A program made the translations under genes and the position numbers. From positions 751,287-815,286 of the forward strand of contig JALIGW010000032.1 in assembly GCA_023053685.1 (NCBI GenBank): 64,000 nt of DNA. Direction: 5' to 3'. This document shows, piece after piece, positions 43,137 through 52,339 of the stretch; positions within the stretch are counted from its first letter, which is position 1, and each line of letters starts with the position of its first letter. The notes beneath the pieces are model-generated. The model searched no databases and had not been told where the DNA came from. It saw only the letters and a list, made by a program, of their open reading frames with translations. Source of the DNA: Diadophis punctatus similis (taxonomy: Eukaryota; Chordata; Lepidosauria; Squamata; Dipsadidae).

Positions 43137-43366
43137 TTTGACTTATATACAGCTTCGCAGTGCTTTTACAGCCCTCTCTAAGCGGTTTACAGAGTCAGCA
43201 TATTGCCCCCAACAATTTGGGTCCTCATTTTACCCACCTCGGAAGGATGGAAGGGTGAGTCAACCTCGAGCCTGGTGAGATTCAAACTGCCAAATTGTAG
43301 GCAGCAGGCAGTCAGCAGAAGTAGCCTGCACTACTGCACTCTAACCACTGTGCCACCTCGGCTCTT
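43137..43366 (-). mobile_element. tRNA-derived SINE (type A variant)
   Basis: TTATATACAGCTTCGCAGTG, CCAACAATTTGGGTCCTCAT and the head CTAACCACTGTGCCACCTCG. On the minus strand the A-box-like TGGCACAGTGG is present. Confidence 0.87.
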
Positions 43367-43446
43367 AGGGCAGCACATATAATAGGTGTTGTGGTGGATG
43401 CTTGATTTGCTTCCCATGATAGTTTCAAGGTGCTGATTATCTAGAT

Positions 43447-43581
43447 CAGGGGTAGGCAAAGTTGGCTCTTCTATGACTCGTGGACTTCAACTCCCAGAAT
43501 TCCTGAGCTAGCATGATTGGCTCAGAAAGTCTGGGAGTTGAAATCCACGAGTCATAGAAGAGCCAACTTTGCCTACCCCTG
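43447..43581. mobile_element. 135-bp palindromic hAT MITE (CAGGGGTAGGCAAAG) with TSD
   Basis: CAGGGGTAGGCAAAGTTGGC to the inverse ending CTTTGCCTACCCCTG. Perfect duplication ATCTAGAT at 43439-43446 and 43582-43589. Confidence 0.94.
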
Positions 43582-43654
43582 ATCTAGATAATCTAGAAAC
43601 TCAGCCCTGGGTCTGTCCTAGTCCAAACAAGGAAGGCAAAACCATGAGTACTGT

Positions 43655-43812
43655 CTCTGAAGACACTCAATCGTCCAAGTCATGGTTGTCCCAAAGGTGC
43701 TTTTCCAAAAGGCAACTGGACTTTCTTGTTGTTGTTGTTTTTCCTTGAAAACGTTTCACTTCTCATTCAAGAAGCTTCTTCAGTTCTGAACTGGACTGAA
43801 GAAGAACAGAAC
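43655..43812 (-). mobile_element. Possible Penelope-like or related LINE 3' fragment
   Basis: The reverse complement has GAAGCTTCTTGAATGAGAAG, TGAAACGTTTTCAAGGAAAA and CCAGTTGCCTTTTGGAAAAG, a 3' phrase I recognise from vertebrate retroelements of this type. No domain is visible, so the family is tentative. Confidence 0.45.
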
Positions 43813-43817
43813 CTTCA

Positions 43818-44115
43818 GAATAACAGAATAAAGATTTGGAAGGGACCTTAGAGGTCTTCTAGTCTAACCCCCTGCTCAAGCGGGAGACCCTATACCATTT
43901 CAGACAAATGGCTGTCCAATCTCTTCTTAAAAACCAATCGATCAATCAGACTTGGAAGGGACCTTGGAGGTCTTCTAGTCCAACCCCTGCTCAAGCAGGA
44001 GACCGTATATCATTTCAGATAGATGGTGGCTGTCCAGTCTTTTTCTCCTTAATCATCTTAGTTGCTCTTCTTTGCCCCTTTTCCAAAATCTCAACATCTT
44101 TTTTTTTTAACGTGG
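43818..44115 (-). mobile_element. Two CR1 3' ends in tandem
   Basis: The first (43818-43935) has AAGATTTGGAAGGGACCTTA and CAGACAAATGGCTGTCCAAT. The second (43945-44115) has CAGACTTGGAAGGGACCTTG, then jumps after 'TGTCCAGTCTTTTTCTCC' to AATCATCTTAGTTGCTCTTC, so it carries an internal deletion. Confidence 0.85.
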
Positions 44116-44350
44116 TGACATTACAAAAAAAAAGTGACAGTCCAGTGATGTAATGTGTAATGAGTTTTATTGGTGTTGCATATTAGTGATTGCATGACCT
44201 CTATAGATGCCATACATACACTAAATAAATAAATTAGAACAAATGGCAAAAAAATGTTAAAATATTCTATTCCATCTTCAAGGGTCACACAACTGAATAA
44301 CTTCGGCAATTGAATGAACCGATTTTGCAAATCCATTCTATACACTCAAC
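44116..44350. other. Unassigned spacer
   Basis: No recognised element. Confidence 0.35.
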
Positions 44351-44358
44351 CATTAAAT

Positions 44359-44494
44359 CAGCGTTTCCCAACCTTGGCCACTTGAAGATGTCTGGACTTC
44401 AACTCCCAGAATTCCCCAGCCAGCGAATGCTGGCTGGGGAATTCTGGGAGTTGAAGTCCAGACATCTTCAAGTGGCCAAGTTTGGGAAACGCTG
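44359..44494. mobile_element. 136-bp palindromic MITE with TSD
   Basis: CAGCGTTTCCCAACCTTGGC to the inverse ending TTGGGAAACGCTG. Flanks CATTAAAT (44351-44358) and CATCAAAT (44495-44502) agree at 7 of 8 bases. Confidence 0.93.
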
Positions 44495-44558
44495 CATCAA
44501 ATGATGAAATGATCTGGGTTTACATAGCAAGCCAGCCAGGATGGATAAAGGCTTAGCA

Positions 44559-44694
44559 CAGTGTTTCCCAATCTTGGCAACTTGAAGATGTCTGGACTTC
44601 AATTCCCAGAATTCCCCAGCCAGAGAATGCTTGCTGGGGAATTCTGGGAGTTGAAGTCCAGACATCTTCAAGTTGCCAAGGTTGGGAAACACTG
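44559..44694. mobile_element. 136-bp palindromic MITE with TSD
   Basis: CAGTGTTTCCCAATCTTGGC to the inverse ending GGTTGGGAAACACTG. Perfect duplication GCTTAGCA at 44551-44558 and 44695-44702. Confidence 0.95.
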
Positions 44695-44702
44695 GCTTAG
44701 CA

Positions 44703-45282
44703 GATGATCTGCACACAATAAGCTTGGTAAGAGTTAACTATGAGGGTTTTCTCTTTTCTGTGACTTCCAGGGCTGTGCAAACTTGGTCGGCTTACTTTAC
44801 AATTCTGTGTATTTGAACCCAGAAAATAGGTTCATTCAATAACCTGGTTAAGCACCTTGGGAGAATAGAAATGTCTACAGGGGAGCAATTTGCAAATCCT
44901 CTAGAGATCATTTATAGTATTATCTCTGCCTTTGTGTAATACATGGAACTAAACACGGATCAATCTGTAAACATTCCTGGTCTAATTTTATAATTACTTC
45001 TGCTGATACCCAGTAAGGTTGGGAAACATTTACACAAGCTTCTTTTCTATTGAAAGAAAGAATGGAAAAACAGGTGACCAGAAACTCCACGCAAGTGTAA
45101 GATAGGAAAGAAATCAATATCTACTATTTAATACAAAGCGTGTTTAATTAGCCACGGGGCAATCAACTCTGTAAGTAGAAAAGGACATTTTCCATCAGTT
45201 ACTCTTCTCTTGTGTGGTTCTTAATGATAGACAAGGTGTCTGCTACCATTTCTTAGTTGAATATGATTTCTTTTACAGAACT
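44703..45282. other. Unassigned, possibly unique sequence
   Basis: About 580 bases without a recognised element. Confidence 0.4.
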
Positions 45283-45718
45283 GAAACTGAAAAGAAGGAC
45301 TAGGGGGGTGGCATGATTTTATTTATTTATTTATTTATTTATTTGTGAGATTTATATACCGCCTCACAGTGCAAGCACTCTCTAAGCGGTTTACACCAGT
45401 AAGCAATGTATATTTATATTGCCCCCAACAATCTGGGTCCTCATTTTACCTACCTTGGAAGGATGGAAGGCTGAGTCAACCTTGAGCCGGTGAGATTTGA
45501 ACCGCTGACCTGCGGATCACAGTCAGCTGAAGTGGCCTGCAGTACCCCACTCTAACCGCTGCACCACCTCGGCTCTTAATGATAGCAGTGTTCCAATATT
45601 TGAGGGGCTGCCACAAAGAAAAGAGAAGCAACCTATTTTCCAAAGCACCGGAAGGCAAGATAAGAACAAATAGATGGAAACTAATCAAAGAGGGAAGCAA
45701 CTTAGAACTAAGGAGAAG
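45283..45718 (+). mobile_element. CR1 LINE fragment split by a SINE
   Basis: GAAGGACTAGGGGGGTGGCA to 45317, then from about 45578 ATGATAGCAGTGTTCCAATA, GGGGCTGCCACAAAGAAAAG and GAAGCAACTTAGAACTAAGG. The SINE duplicated ATGAT at both edges. Confidence 0.85.
45318..45577 (-). mobile_element. tRNA-derived SINE (type A), near full length
   Basis: (TTTA)n tail, ATATACCGCCTCACAGTGCA, GGATGGAAGGCTGAGTCAAC and the head CTAACCGCTGCACCACCTCG. Inserted in CR1. Confidence 0.9.
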
Positions 45719-45942
45719 TTAGTCACCCAGCCGGATTTCATGCCTAAAGTGAGACTAGAACTCACTGTCTGCTGGCAATTGCCCCAAAGTCACCCAGCCA
45801 GATAAAACAGGACTAGAATTCATCATCTCCTGGTGATTGGCTCAAAACACCCAGCTGGTTTTCACGCCTAAGGCAGGACTAGAACTCACTGTCTCCTGCT
45901 TTTTAGGCCAGTACCTTAAGCTCTACACCAAACTGGTAAATA
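45719..45942 (-). mobile_element. tRNA-derived SINE (type B) with three internal tandem units
   Basis: Three units of the same segment as in the 65-bp minisatellite (TCACCCAGC...ACTAGAACTCACTGTCTG), then the head TACACCAAACTGG. The SINE 3' body is missing at the left. Confidence 0.8.
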
Positions 45943-45950
45943 TACCTGGG

Positions 45951-46151
45951 CAGAGGTGGGATTCACTTACCTTCCCTACTGGTTCGCAAATGTGAGCATG
46001 CGCGAGCTTGCTTCGCTCACCCGTGCCTGGCCTGCGCATGCGCACAGCCTTCTGCGCATGCACAGTGCTCAACGTTTTGGCCGGGTGGGTGGGCGGAGCC
46101 TCCTGCAGCTGCCACCGCAATCCGGAAAGAACTGGCTGAATCCCACCACTG
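45951..46151. mobile_element. hAT MITE, CAGAGGTGGGTT family
   Basis: CAGAGGTGGGATTCACTTAC to GCTGAATCCCACCACTG. The flanks ATACCTGG and TAACCTGG are alike with a one-base shift. It contains TGCGCATGCGCA at 46033-46044. Confidence 0.88.
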
Positions 46152-46227
46152 TAACCTGGGGACGTCTCTGAAGTTCTTTTTTTAAAAAAAATTCTATGCA
46201 AATTCTTGCTCATCAAGTTGAAAACTA

Positions 46228-46232
46228 ATGGG

Positions 46233-46270
<38 letters not shown>

Positions 46271-46320
46271 GAAGGAAGGAAGGAAGGAAGGAAGGAAGGA
46301 AGGAAGGAAGGAAGGAAGGA

Positions 46321-46411
<91 letters not shown>
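46228..46411. repeat. (GAAA)n-(GGAA)n microsatellite, left of an LTR
   Basis: GAAA units, a GGAA block at about 46270-46320, then GAAA units to 46411. Confidence 0.97.
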
Positions 46412-46412
<1 letters not shown>

Positions 46413-46729
46413 GTCACGCAGTGATTTTATATTGCCTGTTACATGTATATGCAGGGAGATGCATGGAGATGCATCCCTATCAAATATAATGGTTCATTCC
46501 TGAGCACGTGATTAATGTTCCTAGTACGCATGTGTACATTCCTTCATTCCTTTTGTACTCTGCTTCGGACGAAGCAACACCTTTTATATAGCCAGTATGT
46601 GAACTTATTATTTTTATATCAAAATAAATATCTTATTCATTAGAATTATAATGCGGTTTATTTTGACAATGTCAGAGTTCCAGGAAAAGATTCATTTCGC
46701 CTCTGATAAGAGTAATTCTTTTCTCAACA
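46412..46729 (+). mobile_element. Solo LTR inside a GAAA microsatellite
   Basis: Begins AGTCACGCAGTGATTTTATA and ends TTCTTTTCTCAACA. GAAAG flanks both sides (46407-46411, 46730-46734), though this is weak evidence inside a GAAA repeat. It aligns along its length with the LTR at 59567-59903 (ATTGCCTGTTACATGTATAT, ATATAATGGTTCATTCCTGA). AAATAAATAT before 46640 could be a polyadenylation signal. No internal retroviral genes are present. The family looks like a retrovirus or gypsy-type element; I cannot say which. Confidence 0.7.
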
Positions 46730-46780
46730 GAAAGAAAGAAAAGGAGGGAGGGAGGGAGGGAGGGAGGGAGGGAGGGAGGA

Positions 46781-46868
<88 letters not shown>

Positions 46869-46870
46869 AA
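46730..46870. repeat. (GAAA)n-(GGGA)n microsatellite, right of an LTR
   Basis: GGGA units at about 46743-46780, then GAAA units. Confidence 0.97.
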
Positions 46871-47025
46871 TCAGGATGATATCAGTCCTGACATGTTTGG
46901 GTGACTCCATGTTTCTATTCGTGGACGAACAACACTTAGTCTCAAATACAATCCAAAATAAACATTTCAGGTGTCGTAGGAAGCTCCCTAAAACCTTAAC
47001 GTGGGCTCTGAGATTACATTGACCG
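46871..47025. other. Unassigned spacer
   Basis: No recognised element. Confidence 0.35.
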
Positions 47026-47307
47026 CAGAGGTGGGTTCGGACCGGTTCCATAGAACCGGTAGTAACATGGCGGCCTAGGTCGCTGGAACTGGCAGCGACC
47101 GAGGCCTGCCACGCCCCCGAGCCGGTTCTCTCAACGGAGCCATAGGTGCCGCCATCTTGTTTTTTTGCTTCTGCACATGTGCAGAAGCTTTTTTTTAAGT
47201 ACTGCGCATGCACAGAGGGTCATTTCCGGGAAGTGACGTGCATGCGCAAAACGTGCACTTCAGTCACAATTTGAACCAGTGGGGAAGGTAAGTAGAACCC
47301 ACCCTTG
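47026..47307. mobile_element. hAT MITE, CAGAGGTGGGTT family, with TSD
   Basis: CAGAGGTGGGTTCGGACCGG to TAGAACCCACCCTTG. Flanks ATTGACCG (47018-47025) and AATGACCG (47308-47315) agree at 7 of 8 bases. Confidence 0.92.
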
Positions 47308-47315
47308 AATGACCG

Positions 47316-47776
47316 TCAGGTATTTAAGGACTCAGAAGAGGTCGCAATGACTCTTTCTTTGAGTAGTTCACCAAACGCTTTTAAGGAAGGTGAAGATACA
47401 CACTCAGCACCCCAGGATTTTCTCTCTCTCAGTTTCTTCCTGTTCTTTCTGTTTATAAAATTGCTTTGCATGCAATAAAAGGAAAAAAAAACCTTAACTG
47501 GAGAGATCTCAAAGACTGGGGAAACATTAGCTTTATGGCTAATCTGATTAAGCATATTTCTACACAGATTTATGGGACGCTAGCGGCTCGTAACGTATTT
47601 ATTAGCAAAGTTTATGTGGCAACATCAAGGAAAAAGTTATAGAAGGCAAATTAGGAAGGGGGGAAATGGTTAGCATATAACCAAGAGAGGAAGCGAAAGA
47701 AGCGTCATCTTTTTCTCCTCTTCCTTGGAAGCTTCAGTTCAAATCATAAGTGGAATACAGGTAGCCCTCAACCTAC
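47316..47776. other. Unassigned sequence
   Basis: No recognised element. Confidence 0.4.
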
Positions 47777-48094
47777 AGAATAACAGAGTTGGAAGGGACC
47801 TTGGAGGTCTTCTAGTCCAACCCCATGCTCAAGCAGGAGACTCTATACCATTCCAGACAAATGGCCATGCAGCCTCTTGTTAAAAACCTCCAGTGATGGA
47901 GCACCCACAACTTCTGGAAGCAAGTCATTTCATTGATTCTCACTGTCAAGAAACTTCTCCTTAGTTCTAAGTTGCTTCTCTCCTTGATTAGTTTCCACCC
48001 ATTGCTTCTTGTCCTGCCTTCAGGTGCTTTGGAGACTAGGTTGAATCCCTCTTCTCTGTGGCAACCCCTGAGATATTGGAACACTGCTATGATG

Positions 48095-48192
48095 TCATAT
48101 CATATAAAATGTATCTTTTCTTTTATGTACACTGAGAGCATATGCACCAAAGATAAATTTCTTGTGTATCCAATCACACTTGGCCAATAAAG
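48095..48192 (+). mobile_element. L3/Rex1-type LINE 3' terminus seeding pentamers
   Basis: GAGAGCATATGCACCAAAGA, AATTTCTTGTGTATCCAATC and CACTTGGCCAATAAAGAATT. It shares its end with the 36132 copy in reverse. ATGTC flanks both sides of the LINE plus pentamers, so this looks like one retrotransposition into CR1. Confidence 0.8.
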
Positions 48193-48303
48193 AATTCTAT
48201 TCTATTCTATTCTATTCTATTCTATTCTATTCTATTCTATTCTATTCTATTCTATTCTATTCTATTCTATTCTATTCTATTCTATTCTATTCTATTCTAT
48301 TCT
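48193..48303. repeat. (TTCTA)n pentanucleotide array
   Basis: About 22 units directly continuing the LINE 3' terminus. Confidence 0.97.
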
Positions 48304-48365
48304 ATGTCTCCCCTAGTCCTTCTTTTCATTAAACTAGACATACCTAGTTCCTGCAACCGTTCTTT

Positions 48366-49361
48366 TTCAATTTCTACGTTTTGATTAAAATAAAATTTTT
48401 AATGTTCTCATGACAGGCAAGGCTTAGCCTGGCCTTTTAAGGAGGTGCCCCTTAAAATGCACAGCATTTCAAATAATGACTCCATATTGTTAGAAAGTTA
48501 ACCCACAACCAGAAAAAAAAAGACGATTTCTTGAAAGACAGTGTAACCTGAACATGAAATTAGACATTGTTTTGAATATCTTCCTGATAGGAATGTCTAC
48601 ATCAGATAAGGAGCTGCACCTTTAAAAATAAAGACCATTCTATGCACTTTGATTAAATACATATCGCCATTTCGATTTTACTGCACTGGTTCATCTTCTA
48701 TAGCTTTGCTGATTTAAAAATCGATAAAAATAATGCATATTTACAAGCAAAAAGAAAAGAGGAAAATCCAATAAAGGTAATTTTTAAAAATGCATGATCC
48801 TGATCAGTTTGCAGCTCATACAATTAGTTTTTATTGTTCAGACATGTAATTTAATGGATTAGCTGGAAAGAATATGAACAACAAACAATACTTTAAAAAA
48901 GTATTCCATGCATAACAAAGACGAGCTTCAAAAGATGAGACATTCTAGCACAGACGTCTCCTAAAAAGGGTGTGTTATTATACTGATTTTTTTTTTGCAT
49001 GAAACAATGCAAAACAGCTTGTTAAACAATGGATTATTGCTAATTTTTTTTTTTTTTGCTACACAAAGTTGAATAACTCTCCAGAATGCAGGATTGTCAA
49101 AAAGAGTTTTGGGTGTGTTGAACTTGTATGACATCCTTGTCACTCTCTGCCTTCCATCCGTATACTACCGGTGAAGAAATAACACCAGAAATCTTGTGAG
49201 ATTTTCAAATGGTGTGAATGTGGAGCGTATTGGTGGGAGATTTCAATATAAAGCAAAACTTTCAGTCGAGAAAGGAAGCGAAGGAAATGCGATGGAGGTG
49301 TATAAAATTAACCATTGACAAAGTGGAAAAAGGACATTGTCGGAGAATAGCACAGTCATGT
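48366..49361. other. Unassigned, probably unique sequence (about 1 kb)
   Basis: AT-rich, balanced, no recognised repeats or coding signature. Confidence 0.45.
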
Positions 49362-49367
49362 GTGTGT

Positions 49368-49402
<35 letters not shown>
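49362..49402. repeat. (GT)n microsatellite
   Basis: About 20 GT units with one GG interruption. Confidence 0.95.
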
Positions 49403-49404
<2 letters not shown>

Positions 49405-49497
49405 GATTTTTTTTGCTGATAAATGAAAATAAAGGGAGACTATTATAGATCTATTTCAAGCTATTTTGCTCTCGTCAGATAGCCATACCCTTAGTCG

Positions 49498-49541
49498 GCT
49501 GCCTTACAAGCAGAACCTGGGCAGTCTGCTTGTAAGGCAGC
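49498..49541. repeat. Perfect 16-bp hairpin
   Basis: GCTGCCTTACAAGCAG, a 12-base loop AACCTGGGCAGT, and CTGCTTGTAAGGCAGC. It lies in otherwise non-repetitive sequence. Confidence 0.9.
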
Positions 49542-50582
49542 AGTTTTATATATATAAAACATTCAAATTTATACAAGTCTTTGTCATCATCCAGAAAGAG
49601 AAAACATAACAATAGTCGGGAACACAGAAACATCATGAGGTAAATTAAACGGTATACAGGACACATACAAGAAAAAAGGTGGGAAAAGGGAAACACCCCC
49701 TTTATCCTTACAGCAACCAATCATAGTGTAGATTGCCTCATGCGTTAGTCAAGGCTCTCTAACTACAACTATAATGTCCTGACTCCTGACCTATTGTACA
49801 TTTATTGTTCCCGCTACTAACACCATTTTCCATTTTCCAAAATACTAAAAGCCACCTTGTATAATTGAGTCCTGGAAAAATCAGGACAGATAAACAGAAG
49901 TGTTTTGTTTTGTTTTGTTTTGTTTTCCCAAGATGCATGTCTGATTTATCCATGTGTTAAAAGGAGAGTGAGTGTTGGGTCTTTAGATGCCATCTAAGTT
50001 TGATGAGGACGTTCAAATGTATCCTTGCTGATTCTCTTCTCTCTTTTGTGGACCTCTTCCATTTTATTTAATGGACTTCAAAGGGGGCTGAAAAAAGATT
50101 CCAGTTTGCAATCTTTCGCTTTGCGATCAATAGTTTGTCCTGAACATTTTTAGGAGCACCACATTTCTTGCATGGGTTACAAAACAGGCATTTTTATACT
50201 ATATATACGTGTCTCTGTGTGCTTGATTTATACCCAATCTTTCTAGACTTCAGTGAGCAATCAAGGCAGCTAACAAAATTGAAGAAGAAAAACAAACCGT
50301 AAAAAGTGAGAAACAGATTGAAATGAACAAGCAGACATCACAGTATTGAACAATTAAGAAACTAATAAAAGAGAGGAATCTTTGATAGATTTCCTAGAGG
50401 AAATGAACAAGAGTAGGGGGAACACGCAGCGCAGAAGAAAGAACATTTTGTACTAACCACCAACAAACATGCATGTCAGATAACCAAATTTTTGATGTGG
50501 GGAGACAGGATATCTTCAAAAGGGCTTTTTCTATAGATCTTAATAACAAAACATAATCCTGTTCTGTTTGGGGCAAATGATT
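49542..50582. other. Unassigned, probably unique sequence (about 1 kb)
   Basis: No recognised element. A (TTTTG)n run lies at 49903-49925. Confidence 0.45.
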
Positions 50583-50664
50583 GATTGATTTGTATCCCAT
50601 TTTACAGATAATTCGAGGTGGCAAATATATTCAACACGTCTTCCTCCTCCTATTTTCTCCATAA

Positions 50665-50768
50665 ATAAATTGTTGGTTGGTTCTTAAAATGCTGTACGCC
50701 GCCCTGAGTCCTTAGGGAGTAGGGCGGCATAGAAGAACCTCCAAATAAATAAATAAATAAATAAATAA
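50665..50768 (+). mobile_element. L2-like LINE 3' tail
   Basis: ACGCCGCCCTGAGTCCTTAG, GGAGTAGGGCGGCATAGAAG and an AAATAAATAAAT tail, inserted in the SINE body. Confidence 0.75.
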
Positions 50769-50967
50769 TAACAACCCTGTGAGGTGAGTGAGGCTGAGAA
50801 AGAGGGACTGGCCCTAAGTCCCCCAGCTGGTTTTCTTGGCTAAGGCAGAACTAGAACTCACAGTCCCCTGGTGATTGGTCCAAAGTTACCCAGCCGACGT
50901 TCATGTCTAAGGTGGTTCTAGAATTCACAGTCTCTTGGTCTCTGGTCTTGCGCCTTAACCACTAGAC

Positions 50968-51102
50968 TAGGGGTAGGCAAAGTTGGCTCTTCTGTGACTC
51001 GTGGACTTCAACTCCCAGAATTCCTAAGCTAGCATGATTGGCTCAGAAATTCTGGGAGTTGAAGTCCACGGGTCATAGAAGAGCCAACTTTGCCTACCCC
51101 TG
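50968..51102. mobile_element. 135-bp palindromic hAT MITE with TSD
   Basis: TAGGGGTAGGCAAAGTTGGC to CTTTGCCTACCCCTG, the same family as 43447-43581. Perfect duplication CACTAGAC at 50960-50967 and 51103-51110. The unfilled site is ACCACTAGACCAAACTGGC at 51282-51300 in copy B. Confidence 0.95.
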
Positions 51103-51177
51103 CACTAGACCAAACTGGATCGATCCCTAAGCATTTCACTGCATTAAAACTCAACACCCAAACTTTAAATTCTAGAA

Positions 51178-51328
51178 GGCAGAACTAGAACTCACAGTCC
51201 CCTGGTGATTGGTCCAGCCGGCTTTCATGTCTAAGGTGGTTCCAGAATTCACAGTCTCCTGGTTTGTAGCCTGGTGCCTTAACCACTAGACCAAACTGGC
51301 TCAATCCCTAAGCCTTTCACTGCATTAA
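51178..51328 (-). mobile_element. Duplicated SINE head (copy B)
   Basis: AAGGCAGAACTAGAACTCAC to TTTCACTGCATTAA. It repeats the SINE head region of copy A without the palindrome. Confidence 0.85.
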
Positions 51329-51925
51329 CCCTTAACCACAGACGTACTATTTCGGCTGTGCTATTACAGACATGAGGTCATAATGACCACTCTAGCTGCT
51401 GGCCATAGTCCAGATAATTGCACTACAATATTGTGACTAGTGGTTCTTGATCTATTGCTTCCAAAAGATGCAGAAAACCATTTGAATTTGCCATATAAAT
51501 CATTGCATGATGTAGATTGTACCTGGTCATCAATTTCATCGGGCGCTTCATGATCGCTAATGTCAGAATCGGCGGTGGCAGCGGGTTCCTCATCGTCCAT
51601 TACAAAAATTTTGTCGCAATCCGATTCCACTTCACTCAGATCACTCTCTGCTTCTTCATACCATGTTAGAACAGTTTCTTCAAAGTTTGGATCACCAAAT
51701 CACACTCTTTTTGACAGAAGATCTGCGGTCAAAATGACCGCAACTCAAATTCAAACAACACTACAGAAAACACCAAATAACTCATGCAAGCGCGATGCTG
51801 TATACACTCTCATTGGCAGGAAAACAAAAGCTATCCCGAAATGGTCCATTTCTAAAAACAGGAATTGTTCTGAACATTTTGGAAAACTGTTGCGGTCACT
51901 ATGACCGCGGGTCTGTGGTGATGTG
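51329..51925 (-). mobile_element. piggyBac-type element, 597 bp, TTAA duplication
   Basis: Flanked by TTAA at 51325-51328 and 51926-51929. Left end CCCTTAACCACAGACG and the inverted right end CACATCACCACAGACC share ACCACAGAC. The palindrome GGTCANNATGACC occurs near both ends and once inside (51367-51379, 51729-51743, 51893-51908). The interior encodes on the minus strand a piggyBac-like N-terminal region. The DDD catalytic domain is absent, so this copy is non-autonomous. Confidence 0.88.
51364..51700 (-). pseudogene. piggyBac transposase N-terminal fragment
   Basis: The minus frame reads NFEETVLTWYEEAESDLSEV, then ESDCDKIFVMDDEEPAATAD, an acidic stretch, KFKWFSASFGSNRSRTTSHN and IVVQLSGLW. 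An acidic N-terminus followed by a W-rich linker and 'R..HNIV..LPG' is the usual start of piggyBac transposases, before the DDE/D core. The core and C-terminal zinc finger are missing. The preserved frame of about 100 codons suggests a moderate age. Confidence 0.72.
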
Positions 51926-51960
51926 TTAAAACTCAACACCTAAACTTTAAATTCCTTGCT

Positions 51961-52331
51961 ACGAACATCTCACCACCGATATCGATTTCTCAGTGAAAGA
52001 GAAATGACATGACCTGTGTGCTTTGGTTCAGTTTGCAGCTGCTGCAATCATTTTTTTAAGACAACATATAAAGTAAATATTAATCTAAAAAGCAGCTAAG
52101 ATAGGTGAGGAAAAGATTTTTTCCCCCTGCAGACCATAAGCGTAACAACCTAAGTAGCATGCTGTTAGATGAGACCCTGCCCCATGTAATCCAGCAATCT
52201 GTTCTCACAGTGGCCAAACAGCTGCAGAAGGAAGTCAACCAATGGCCTTCAGAGGCATTCCACCTGAAGTCCGCATGCTGGCCACTTGACCAAATAGTCA
52301 ACTAAGAGAAAAGGGGTCATTGATTCATTTA
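51961..52331. other. Unassigned sequence
   Basis: The stretch 52080-52305 (ACCCTGCCCCATGTAATCCA, AGGCATTCCACCTGAAGTCC) looks like a degraded repeat but I cannot name it. The two overlapping ORFs there have no domain signature. Confidence 0.35.
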
Positions 52332-52339
52332 GTATGAAC

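Larger units (their letters stand above)
47777..48365 (-). mobile_element. CR1 LINE 3' end split by another LINE tail
   Basis: AATAACAGAGTTGGAAGGGA through CTTCTCCTTAGTTCTAAGTT to GCTATGATGTCAT at 48094. It resumes after the insertion with ATGTCTCCCCTAGTCCTTCT to about 48365. Confidence 0.9.
50583..51120 (-). mobile_element. tRNA-derived SINE (type B) with two nested insertions
   Basis: Tail TTGTATCCCATTTTACAGAT, body CTTCCTCCTCCTATTTTCTC, an L2-like tail insertion at 50665-50768, then CCCTGTGAGGTGAGTGAGG, two tRNA-like units, and the head CGCCTTAACCACTAGAC. The palindromic hAT MITE at 50968-51102 splits the head. Confidence 0.82.
50843..51960. repeat. Local tandem duplication (A: 50843-51177; B: 51178-51960)
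   Basis: Copy A starts AAGGCAGAACTAGAACTCAC and ends CAAACTTTAAATTCTAG. Copy B starts with the same phrase at 51178 and ends CCTAAACTTTAAATTCC near 51953. Without insertions the copies are about 190 and 180 bp and differ by scattered substitutions plus one 13-base gap. A carries a hAT palindrome and B carries a piggyBac element, each absent from the other copy. Confidence 0.9.

Noticed and set aside
51560..51904. 114-codon plus frame beginning MSESAVAAGSSSS
   Set aside because: It is antisense to the piggyBac N-terminal frame and its serine richness mirrors the acidic codons on the other strand.
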